From Collinsella sp. (lineage in GTDB: Bacteria; Actinomycetota; Coriobacteriia; Coriobacteriales; Coriobacteriaceae), in NCBI GenBank assembly GCA_019414325.1, contig DXMG01000043.1, positions 1 to 17,103 on the forward strand: a stretch of DNA of 17,103 nucleotides, written 5' to 3'. Position 1 is the first letter of the stretch. Each line of letters begins with the position of its first letter. Of this stretch, positions 6,789 to 12,520 are shown piece by piece. The notes under the pieces were generated by a model, which did not search any database, was not told the origin of the DNA, and saw only the letters and a program-made list of their open reading frames with translations. The position numbers were made by a program, and so were the translations under genes.

Positions 6789-7979
6789 ATGATCAACGAA
6801 ACTATGTATGCTCGCGGTGCGGAGAGCTCCATCATCCGCGAGATTTTTAGCTATGGTCTTGAGCGCAAGGCACAGATCGGTGCGGAGAACGTGTTCGATT
6901 TTTCGCTGGGCAACCCGAGTGTTCCGGCGCCCGCTGCCGTGGCGGAGTCCATTAAGAAGGCCTTGGAGCTGCCGAGTGACCAGCTGCACGGCTACACCCC
7001 CGCTCCGGGCCTGCCGCAATGTCGAGCGGCCGTCGCCGAATCGCTCAACCGCCGCTTTGGCACGAGCTATGAGGGCAAGGACGTCTTTATGACGGTGGGC
7101 GCCGCGGCTTCGCTCACCTGCACACTCAATGCCGTTACAAACCCGGGCGACGAGGTCATTGTTATCGCTCCGTACTTCCCGGAGTATCGCGTGTGGATTG
7201 AGAAGGCCGGCTGCACGTGTGTCGAGGCACCCGCCAATGAAGATACGTTCCAGCTGAGCGTAGACAACGTGCGCAAGGCGATTACCGATAAGACGGCGGC
7301 CGTCATCATCGACTCGCCCAACAACCCGACCGGTGCCGTATATACGCGCGACACGCTGACGCGACTGGCCAATGTTCTGCGCGAGGCCAACGCTCAGCGC
7401 GATCCCGAGAATCCGATTATGCTCATCTCGGATGAGCCGTACCGCGAGATCGTGTACGGTGCCGACGTGCCTTGGGTACCATCTATCTACGAGAACACCG
7501 TCGTGTGCTATTCGTATTCCAAGTCTCTGTCGCTGCCTGGTGAGCGCGTGGGCTGGATCTTGGTTCCCAACACCAATCCGCAGGCTGTGCGTCTGATGCC
7601 GGCTGTTGCGGGCGCTGCCCGTACGCTGGGTTTTGTATGCGCACCGGCGCTCTTCCAGCGAGTGATTATCGATTGCATCGATGAGCCGAGTGACGTTGAG
7701 GCCTATGCGCGCAACCGCACGGCGCTCACCGACGCCTTGGCGGACTACGGTTATACCTATGTTGAGCCGGATGGCGCGTTCTACCTATGGGTGAAAGCGC
7801 TGGAGCCCGATGCGAACGCCTTCTGCGAACGCGCAAAGAAGTATGAGTTACTTGCGGTTCCCTCGGACAGCTTTGGTATGCCGGGTTGGTTCCGCCTGGG
7901 CTATTGCGTGAGTTACGAGACCATCGTCAATTCGTTGCCTGCCTGGAAGCAACTGGCCGACGAGTATCGTCGAAAGTAA
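6789..7979 (+). CDS. Class I/II PLP-dependent aminotransferase
   Basis: This cytoplasmic fold-type I transaminase moves an amino group between an amino acid and a 2-oxo acid. It has 396 residues, typical of aspartate or alanine aminotransferase-like enzymes. The PLP-contacting PNNPTG is at 177-182, a D-x-x-Y pair (D215, Y218) stacks on and binds the cofactor, the Schiff-base lysine is K245 in SYSKSLSLPGERVG, and the late arginine that binds substrate carboxylate is probably in the WFRLGY segment near 373. Substrate specificity cannot be read from these motifs; aspartate, alanine or aromatic substrates are all possible. The gene stands alone between the ftsH terminator and the PHP gene. Confidence 0.93.
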   Translation: MINETMYARGAESSIIREIFSYGLERKAQIGAENVFDFSLGNPSVPAPAAVAESIKKALELPSDQLHGYTPAPGLPQCRAAVAESLNRRFGTSYEGKDVFMTVGAAASLTCTLNAVTNPGDEVIVIAPYFPEYRVWIEKAGCTCVEAPANEDTFQLSVDNVRKAITDKTAAVIIDSPNNPTGAVYTRDTLTRLANVLREANAQRDPENPIMLISDEPYREIVYGADVPWVPSIYENTVVCYSYSKSLSLPGERVGWILVPNTNPQAVRLMPAVAGAARTLGFVCAPALFQRVIIDCIDEPSDVEAYARNRTALTDALADYGYTYVEPDGAFYLWVKALEPDANAFCERAKKYELLAVPSDSFGMPGWFRLGYCVSYETIVNSLPAWKQLADEYRRK

Positions 7980-7995
7980 AGCGCTCTGCTTACAA

Positions 7996-8011
7996 TGTTT
8001 TACGTGAAACG
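7996..8011. promoter_or_regulatory. Candidate parS (ParB/Spo0J) site
   Basis: TGTTTTACGTGAAACG matches the conserved bacterial parS sequence TGTTTCACGTGAAACA at 14 of 16 positions, and 13 of 14 in the inner GTTTCACGTGAAAC used in actinobacteria. The differences are T for C at position 6 and G for A at position 16. It lies in the intergenic gap after the aminotransferase stop. parS sites cluster near oriC, and tilS-hpt-ftsH and walJ-like genes are origin-proximal in Bacilli, which fits. No second copy was found in this window. Confidence 0.45.
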
Positions 8012-8038
8012 GGGTTTGGTGTTAAGCCAGACCCCGTT
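8008..8038 (+). repeat. Stem-loop between the aminotransferase and PHP genes
   Basis: The arms 8008-8019 and 8027-8038 form a 12-bp stem with one G-U pair and a 7-nt loop. Only two T follow, so it may be a weak terminator for the aminotransferase gene or an RNA-stabilising hairpin. Its left arm overlaps the right half of the parS-like site. Confidence 0.55.
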
Positions 8039-8071
8039 GTCATGGACGTTGTGTCATTGGGATGGAGCGGT

Positions 8072-8101
8072 TTTACGACTGCCGAAGGCTATGCGTACAA
8101 T
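8072..8101 (+). promoter_or_regulatory. Putative promoter of the PHP-domain gene
   Basis: TTTACG (8072-8077), an 18-nt spacer and TACAAT (8096-8101) match sigma70 boxes at 4/6 and 5/6. The ATG follows 37 bp later. Confidence 0.4.
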
Positions 8102-8127
8102 GAATATACGCGACGGCCATACTGGAC

Positions 8128-8133
8128 AAGGAG
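8128..8133 (+). promoter_or_regulatory. Ribosome-binding site that fixes the PHP-gene start
   Basis: AAGGAG lies 5 nt before the ATG at 8139. The frame is open back to 7995, but that region contains the promoter-like boxes and hairpin and has no other ribosome-binding site. Confidence 0.8.
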
Positions 8134-8138
8134 ACCCG

Positions 8139-8960
8139 ATGCCCTACCTGCTTTCTTGTGACATTCATACCCATACGATGTTCTCTGCGCATGCATATTC
8201 GACCATTGAGGAAAATGTGTACTGGGCGGCAGAGCGTGGCTTGCAGGTGCTCGGATCTGCCGACCATCTGAGCTCAATGGTTACGGCTTGCCCTAATGAC
8301 CTGCGCAGTTACCAGTTCTTTATCAACCAGGATATCTGGCCGCGCATATGGAGCGGCGTGCTGGTGCTGCGTGGTGCCGAGGCCGATATCGTTTCACTGG
8401 ACGGAAGCCTGTTTGGCGAGGACACTCCTGTCACGCTCGATATCGCCGGCGATCCGTACAGCCGTCAGCATTCGCTGTTCGACCTAGTTACGCGTAATTT
8501 GGATTATTTGGTTGCAAGCGTGCATAATCCGCAGCTCGCTGAAGGCGCGACGCTGGCCCAGACGACCGAGATGTATATCAATGCCCTGGAGCACCCCAAG
8601 GTGTTCATGCTGGGTCACACGGGGCGCTCGGGCGTTCCGTTCGATATCGACGGGGTGCTGCTGGCGGCCAAGGCCAAGCACAAGATCATTGAGATCAACA
8701 ACCATAGTCTTGAGCATGGCACGGATGCTGAGCATTGGAATGTGTGCCGCAAGATTGCCGAGCGCTGCGCCGAATTGGGCGTGGGGATTGGCGTCTCGAC
8801 CGATGCGCATATTGGCATGGCGATTGGCAAGCTCGACCAGGCGCGCAAGATGCTCGACGAGATTCACTTCCCGCTGGACTTGATCGTGACACGTGACCGC
8901 GAAACGCTGCTGCGCGAGATGGCGGCAGCCGGCGTGTGTGACCTGCGCAAGGGGATGTAG
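8139..8960 (+). CDS. PHP-domain phosphoesterase, YcdX-like
   Basis: A 273-residue single-domain protein of the polymerase and histidinol phosphatase (PHP) superfamily, a trinuclear-metal phosphoesterase fold. The metal ligands appear in canonical order: H10 and H12 in DIHTHT, H18, D42-H43 in SADHL, E81 in RGAEAD, H129 in ASVHNP, H160 in LGHTG, and D222 and H224 in STDAHIG. This set fits the YcdX branch, cytoplasmic phosphatases whose natural substrates are mostly unknown, better than histidinol phosphatase HisK, and no his genes are nearby. The start at 8139 places the first metal motif at residue 10, as usual. A strong terminator follows. Confidence 0.9.
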   Translation: MPYLLSCDIHTHTMFSAHAYSTIEENVYWAAERGLQVLGSADHLSSMVTACPNDLRSYQFFINQDIWPRIWSGVLVLRGAEADIVSLDGSLFGEDTPVTLDIAGDPYSRQHSLFDLVTRNLDYLVASVHNPQLAEGATLAQTTEMYINALEHPKVFMLGHTGRSGVPFDIDGVLLAAKAKHKIIEINNHSLEHGTDAEHWNVCRKIAERCAELGVGIGVSTDAHIGMAIGKLDQARKMLDEIHFPLDLIVTRDRETLLREMAAAGVCDLRKGM

Positions 8961-8981
8961 CGGAGTTTATAAACCAAGCGA

Positions 8982-9014
8982 AGGGGGCGGTCCAGGCGGG
9001 CCGCCCCCTTTCTT
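8982..9014. terminator. Intrinsic terminator between the PHP gene and the RNA methyltransferase
   Basis: The arms 8982-8993 and 8998-9009 form a GC-rich 12-bp stem with one G-U pair and a 4-nt loop, followed by TTTCTT. It ends the plus-strand PHP gene and may also serve the convergent minus-strand gene, where the tail is weaker (TTCGCTT). Confidence 0.85.
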
Positions 9015-9038
9015 GTCCCAAAAATCTACTGAGGTTGG

Positions 9039-10487
9039 TTAGCGGCGCTCGAGGACCGCTACGGTTTCGGTATGGTCGGTGTGGGGGAACATGTCGACGG
9101 GCGTGATCTTGAGCAGGCGATAGCCTCCGTCGAGGAGCTGGTGCAGGTCGCGCTCTTGGGTCACGGGGTTGCAGCTGATATAGGTGATGCGGCGCGGCTT
9201 AAGTGCACAGGCAGCTTCGAGGAACTCGGGGGTAGAGCCGGCACGCGGCGGATCGATGGAAAGGACATCGACCCGCTCGTTGTTGTCGGCGGCATCTAGG
9301 ATGTAATCGGTGGCATCGTCGGCCATAAACCAGGCGCTGCGGGTGAGGCCGTTGAGCTCGGCATTGCGGCGTGCGTCGGCAATGCCCGCCGGGTTGCGCT
9401 CTACACCGAGCAGCATGATGCCGATACCCTTGTTCTGGGCATCTTTGGCTGCGCAAAGACCGATGGTGCCGCTGCCGCAGTAGGCATCCATGAGTACGTC
9501 GCCCTGCTGCAAATCCATGCCGTCAATGGCGAGTCGATAGAGCAGCTCGGTTTGCTGCGGATTAGTCTGATAGAACGCGGTGGGGGAGATGTCGAATTCG
9601 CAGCCGAGCAATTGATCGCGCATGCATTCGGCGCCATAGACGATGCGAGTTTCCTCGCCGAGGATGGCGTTGCCGGGACGTCCGTTGATATTTTGGGCGA
9701 CGGTGACGACGCGCGGATCGAGTGCAGCGACGGCCTCAAAGAACTCCTGCGCATGCGGCAGGTCGCGCTGGGCGGTCACAAGGGTGATCATGATCTGGTC
9801 GGTGCGCCAGCCGCAGCGAACGACGGCATAGCGAAGCAAGCCCAGATGTTTGTCCTCGTTAAAGGCGGGAATGTGCAGACGTTCGGCCTCGCGCGCGATG
9901 CCGTTGAGAATCTGTCGGGCGCCCGGTGCCTCAACGGGGCATTCGGGAACGGCAACGATTCTGTGCGTGCCGCGCTCAAAAAAGCCGCAGCGGACAGCGC
10001 CCTCCTTGCCGGGAGCAAAGGGGGTGGCAGCCTTATGGCGAAAACCGCGCGGCGCAGGATATTTGCCCGGGTCGCCCAGGGTGACGCCCATACCGCGAAT
10101 GGGGTCGACGCTAATACCCTCACGCTCGCAGAGCGAAGCAAAAAGCTCCTCTATAGCAGCCTGCTTAGCTGCCAACTGCTTTTTATAAGGACGATTGAGC
10201 GCCGTGCACCCACCGCAAGCTTTCATGATCGAACAGGGAGACTTGGGGTCCACGGCCTTACGCGCAGACGAAGCCGAATCATTATGTGGGCGCTTGGAAC
10301 GAGTCCGAGGCGCTTTGTCCCCGCCTCGACGAGAGTCAGAACGCTTGGTCTTAGCCCTGCTCTTGGTCGACTTACCCTTCGCGTCCTGAGACGACTTGGA
10401 TTTCTTAGAAGATTTTTTCTCCTCCAACCCCTCAGCCGCCCCGATCAAAGCACGACGAGCCTTACGCTCCGCACGAGAATCTGCCAT
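9039..10487 (-). CDS. RNA (uracil-5) methyltransferase, RlmD/TrmA family
   Basis: This SAM-dependent enzyme methylates C5 of a uridine in rRNA or tRNA. An RlmD-like 4Fe-4S site is formed by C85, C91, C94 (C-x5-C-x2-C) and C183 (ECPV). The SAM-binding motif DAYCGSGTIGL is at 334-344, DPPRAG at 412-417, and the catalytic cysteine C439 lies in ISCNP. It has 482 residues. The TRAM RNA-binding domain normally found before the cysteine cluster is not recognisable; residues 22-80 are instead very rich in Lys, Arg and Ser, which could give non-specific RNA binding. The iron-sulphur site favours a 23S rRNA target (RlmD or RlmCD type) over TrmA, but the exact uridine cannot be told. The ATG has only a weak site (TGGGG). 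Confidence 0.9.
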   Translation of the reverse strand: MADSRAERKARRALIGAAEGLEEKKSSKKSKSSQDAKGKSTKSRAKTKRSDSRRGGDKAPRTRSKRPHNDSASSARKAVDPKSPCSIMKACGGCTALNRPYKKQLAAKQAAIEELFASLCEREGISVDPIRGMGVTLGDPGKYPAPRGFRHKAATPFAPGKEGAVRCGFFERGTHRIVAVPECPVEAPGARQILNGIAREAERLHIPAFNEDKHLGLLRYAVVRCGWRTDQIMITLVTAQRDLPHAQEFFEAVAALDPRVVTVAQNINGRPGNAILGEETRIVYGAECMRDQLLGCEFDISPTAFYQTNPQQTELLYRLAIDGMDLQQGDVLMDAYCGSGTIGLCAAKDAQNKGIGIMLLGVERNPAGIADARRNAELNGLTRSAWFMADDATDYILDAADNNERVDVLSIDPPRAGSTPEFLEAACALKPRRITYISCNPVTQERDLHQLLDGGYRLLKITPVDMFPHTDHTETVAVLERR

Positions 10488-10527
10488 GAATTAACCCCAC
10501 TATTAAATAAAAGAAAAGTCCGAAGCA

Positions 10528-10533
10528 ATTGTA
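10528..10533 (-). promoter_or_regulatory. Possible -10 box for the RNA methyltransferase gene
   Basis: On the minus strand this reads TACAAT, about 40 bp before the ATG. No good -35 is seen; the expected position falls beside the inverted-repeat arm at 10544-10553. Confidence 0.3.
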
Positions 10534-10543
10534 CCGTGCATTT

Positions 10544-10590
10544 AACGTGCTCGATTGGAGGGGGCGCCTATTTAAGGTCCCGAGCACGTT
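10544..10590. repeat. 10-bp perfect inverted repeat beside the methyltransferase promoter
   Basis: AACGTGCTCG (10544-10553) is the exact reverse complement of CGAGCACGTT (10581-10590), with 27 bp between. It directly abuts the larger palindromic element on its right. Confidence 0.6.
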
Positions 10591-10595
10591 GTCTC

Positions 10596-10732
10596 CCGGA
10601 ATGCCGGCAGCCGTCACGGTATTTAATTTGTCGCGAGTTCCGCACGAACAGGAGGCCACTTAATGTGGCCTCCGTCGTGAGCAGGACTGTAGAGCAGCAA
10701 ATTAAATACCGTGACGGCTGCCGGCATTCCGG
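10596..10732. repeat. 137-bp palindromic element with 35-bp perfect arms
   Basis: The arms 10596-10630 and 10698-10732 are exact reverse complements over 35 bp. The 67-bp centre contains a further 9-bp perfect hairpin (10651-10659 with 10665-10673, loop TTAAT), flanked by CACGA/TCGTG (10643-10647, 10675-10679). No T-run, ORF or obvious target-site duplication is present. It resembles a MITE-like or large REP-like non-coding element, or could encode a structured RNA. It ends 11 bp before the -35 box of the importer promoter. Confidence 0.85.
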
Positions 10733-10743
10733 CTGCACCAACC

Positions 10744-10772
10744 TTGTACTCCATCTCACTAAAGTGTATGAT
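10744..10772 (+). promoter_or_regulatory. Strong sigma70-type promoter of the amino-acid ABC importer
   Basis: TTGTAC (10744-10749), a 17-nt spacer and TATGAT (10767-10772) match consensus at 4/6 and 5/6 with ideal spacing. The predicted start near 10779 gives a leader of about 50 nt. Confidence 0.65.
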
Positions 10773-10810
10773 TCTGAACGTTACATGACTCACTTTACTT
10801 AACTAAAGTG
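10757..10810 (+). promoter_or_regulatory. Operator-like repeated TAAAGTG motif at the importer promoter
   Basis: ACTAAAGTG occurs twice as an exact direct repeat: at 10758-10766, inside the -35/-10 spacer, and at 10802-10810, downstream of the predicted start. An inverted copy CACTTTA at 10791-10797 forms a perfect 7-bp dyad with TAAAGTG at 10804-10810 (6-nt gap). The first copy is also the palindrome CACT-AA-AGTG (10757-10766). Placement over the promoter suggests a repressor operator. I do not recognise the regulator. Confidence 0.5.
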
Positions 10811-10815
10811 CCACC

Positions 10816-10823
10816 AAGGGGGA
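10816..10823 (+). promoter_or_regulatory. Ribosome-binding site of the binding-protein gene
   Basis: AAGGGGGA lies 5 nt before the ATG at 10829 and favours it over the in-frame GTG at 10808, which is part of the repeated operator-like motif. Confidence 0.75.
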
Positions 10824-10828
10824 ATACC

Positions 10829-11689
10829 ATGAATACCGATATGTCTCGTCGTCAGTTTGTTGGTCTAGCCGGCTCGCTCGCCACGGTGCTTGGCCTTGGT
10901 CTTGTCGGCTGCGGCGGTGGTGCCGGCAAGGGCTCCGCTGCTGGCTCTGCCGCGGCCAAGGATGTGAGGGGCGCCGCGGAGTCCAAGAAGCTCGTGGTGG
11001 GCTTTGACAAGTCCTACCCTCCGTACGGCTTTGTGGGCGATGACGGCGAGTACACCGGCTTTGACCTCGACCTTGCCAAGGCCGTTGCCGATAAGCAGGG
11101 CTGGGAGGTCAAATACGAGGCCATCGACTGGGATGCCAAGGACACGCTGCTCAACTCGGGTGCCATCAACTGTATCTGGAATGGCTTTACCAAGGAGGGC
11201 CGCGAGGACGATTACACGTTCTCCGAGCCGTACATGCTCAATGAGCAGGTGCTGGTGGTCAAGAAGGACGCGGGCATCAAGAGCTGGGACGATCTTGCCG
11301 GCAAGACCGTGATTACCCAGACCGATTCCGCTGCGCAGGATGTGCTCGAGGGTGACCAGAAGGATCTGGCGGCGACATTTGCCACGCTCGACACCATCGG
11401 CGAGTACAACACGGCCTTTATGCAGCTCGAGAGCGGCGCGGTCGATGCCGTGGCTTGCGACCTTTCGATTGCCCAGTATCAGCTTGCCGCCAAGCCCGAT
11501 GCCTATACGCAGCTTGATGAGCCGCTGTCCAGCGAGCACTACGCCGTCGGCTTTAAGAAGGGCGACACCAAGTCGGCCGACGCCGTGACCGAGTCGCTCA
11601 AGGCGCTCTATGAGGACGGTACGGTCAAGGACCTGTGCGATAAATATGCGAGCTACGGTCTGTCCTTCGACAACTGGGTTCTCAAATAG
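10829..11689 (+). CDS. Polar amino-acid ABC transporter, substrate-binding lipoprotein (SBP family 3)
   Basis: This extracytoplasmic receptor captures an amino acid and delivers it to the permease encoded next. It has 286 residues. The N-terminus has a twin-arginine motif SRRQFVG (6-12), a hydrophobic stretch and a lipobox LVGC with the lipidated cysteine at C28, so it is predicted to be exported folded by Tat and anchored by lipid. A Gly/Ala/Ser linker (29-50) leads to the periplasmic-binding fold: VGFDKSYPPYGF (57-68), the ligand-carboxylate arginine R125 in GREDDYTFSEPYM, and D211 at the usual amino-group position. The motifs do not identify which amino acid is bound. The permease and ATPase follow, separated from it by a hairpin element. 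Confidence 0.93.
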   Translation: MNTDMSRRQFVGLAGSLATVLGLGLVGCGGGAGKGSAAGSAAAKDVRGAAESKKLVVGFDKSYPPYGFVGDDGEYTGFDLDLAKAVADKQGWEVKYEAIDWDAKDTLLNSGAINCIWNGFTKEGREDDYTFSEPYMLNEQVLVVKKDAGIKSWDDLAGKTVITQTDSAAQDVLEGDQKDLAATFATLDTIGEYNTAFMQLESGAVDAVACDLSIAQYQLAAKPDAYTQLDEPLSSEHYAVGFKKGDTKSADAVTESLKALYEDGTVKDLCDKYASYGLSFDNWVLK

Positions 11690-11690
11690 C

Positions 11691-11777
11691 CACAGCACCC
11701 AACCTTGCGGCTCCAACCCTCCTCGCGTACCAAAGTACGCTTCGTCGGGCTTGTCGCTCGCAATCTTGGGCACTGTG
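11691..11777 (+). repeat. 87-bp imperfect palindrome between the receptor and permease genes
   Basis: The outer arms 11691-11709 and 11759-11777 pair at 15 of 19 positions. A perfect inner stem GCGTAC/GTACGC (11725-11730, 11735-11740) with loop CAAA is almost concentric. It begins one base after the receptor stop codon. Hairpins at this place in importer operons often protect the receptor mRNA or reduce read-through, so the receptor outnumbers the membrane parts. Confidence 0.6.
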
Positions 11778-11795
11778 CCTATTTGAGAGTAAAAT
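11766..11795 (+). promoter_or_regulatory. Possible internal promoter before the permease
   Basis: TTGGGC (11766-11771), an 18-nt spacer and TAAAAT (11790-11795) match at 4/6 and 5/6. The -35 box overlaps the right arm of the palindrome. It would allow permease-ATPase transcription without the receptor. Confidence 0.4.
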
Positions 11796-11828
11796 CCGCT
11801 GTTCCGTTGCTGCGAAAGAGAGGGTAGG

Positions 11829-12482
11829 TTGTCTATCCAAGTCATGATGCAGATGCTTGGCCAGGGATTCTTGGTCAGTTTGCAGCTGTTTGTGCTGACG
11901 CTGCTGGGGTCGATTCCGCTGGGAATCCCCGTGGCGTTTATGCGCATGAGCAAAATTGCGCCGCTCCGCTGGATTGCGCGCATCTACATTTCGGTCATGC
12001 GCGGTACGCCGCTCATGTTGCAGATGTTTGCCATCTACTTTGCCCCGTACTACGTGTTTGGCATTTCGCTCACGCCCGATTCCAAGTGGACGGCGTGTGT
12101 CGTGGCATTCATCATCAACTACGCCGGTTACTTTGCCGAGATTTATCGCTCGGGCCTGCAGTCCATTCCGCGCGGTCAATACGAGGCTGCCGAGGTGCTG
12201 GGCTACTCGCGCATGCAGACGTTTCTGTATATCGTGATGCCGCAGGTCGCCAAGCGCATTTTGCCGGCGATGGGCAACGAGATCATCACACTGGTCAAGG
12301 ACACGTCGCTGGCGTTCGCCATCGGCGTGGGCGAGATGTTCTCGACGGCCAAGGCGCTGGTCGCCTCGCAGGTGAGCATGGTGCCGTTTGCAATCGCGGC
12401 ACTGATTTACTGGATCTTTAACTTCGTCGTCGAGATGCTGCTGGGCGCTGCCGAAAAGCGACTTGACTACTACCACGACTAG
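11829..12482 (+). CDS. Polar amino-acid ABC transporter, permease
   Basis: An integral membrane subunit of the HisM/GlnP family that forms the amino-acid channel. It has 217 residues with about five hydrophobic segments (about 13-38, 52-80, 88-105, 160-180, 184-205). The conserved loop that contacts the ATPase starts EAAEVLG at 119-125 and ends before LPAMGNE near 145-151. The start is probably the TTG at 11829, preceded by GAGAGGG; in-frame ATG codons at 11844 and 11847 are possible but lie too far from that site. It follows the receptor by 139 bp and precedes the ATPase by 38 bp. Only one permease gene is present, so it probably works as a homodimer. Confidence 0.92.
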   Translation: MSIQVMMQMLGQGFLVSLQLFVLTLLGSIPLGIPVAFMRMSKIAPLRWIARIYISVMRGTPLMLQMFAIYFAPYYVFGISLTPDSKWTACVVAFIINYAGYFAEIYRSGLQSIPRGQYEAAEVLGYSRMQTFLYIVMPQVAKRILPAMGNEIITLVKDTSLAFAIGVGEMFSTAKALVASQVSMVPFAIAALIYWIFNFVVEMLLGAAEKRLDYYHD

Positions 12483-12510
12483 CCTGTTCCGTCGTGCTTT
12501 TCAAACACAT

Positions 12511-12515
12511 GGAGG
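12511..12515 (+). promoter_or_regulatory. Ribosome-binding site that fixes the ATPase start
   Basis: GGAGG lies 5 nt before the GTG at 12521. In-frame alternatives are a GTG at 12494, an ATG at 12509 that overlaps the site, and an ATG at 12536; none has an equally good site. Confidence 0.65.
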
Positions 12516-12520
12516 TTCCC

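Larger units (their letters stand above)
10488..10828. other. Structure-rich 341-bp intergenic region
   Basis: This gap separates the divergent methyltransferase (minus) and amino-acid importer (plus) genes. I see no protein gene in it. From left to right it holds an AT-rich leader and a TACAAT -10 box for the minus gene (10528-10533), a 10-bp inverted repeat (10544-10590), a 137-bp palindromic element (10596-10732), a strong plus-strand promoter (10744-10772) and operator-like repeats (10757-10810). Confidence 0.8.

Noticed and set aside
8889..8904. CACGTG in the PHP gene as a second parS
   Set aside because: Outside the CACGTG core the flanks match parS poorly, and it lies in a coding sequence.
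9552..10802. Plus-strand open frame (416 codons) opposite the RNA methyltransferase
   Set aside because: It overlaps conserved iron-sulphur and SAM motifs on the other strand, then runs through the palindromic element; no recognisable protein features.
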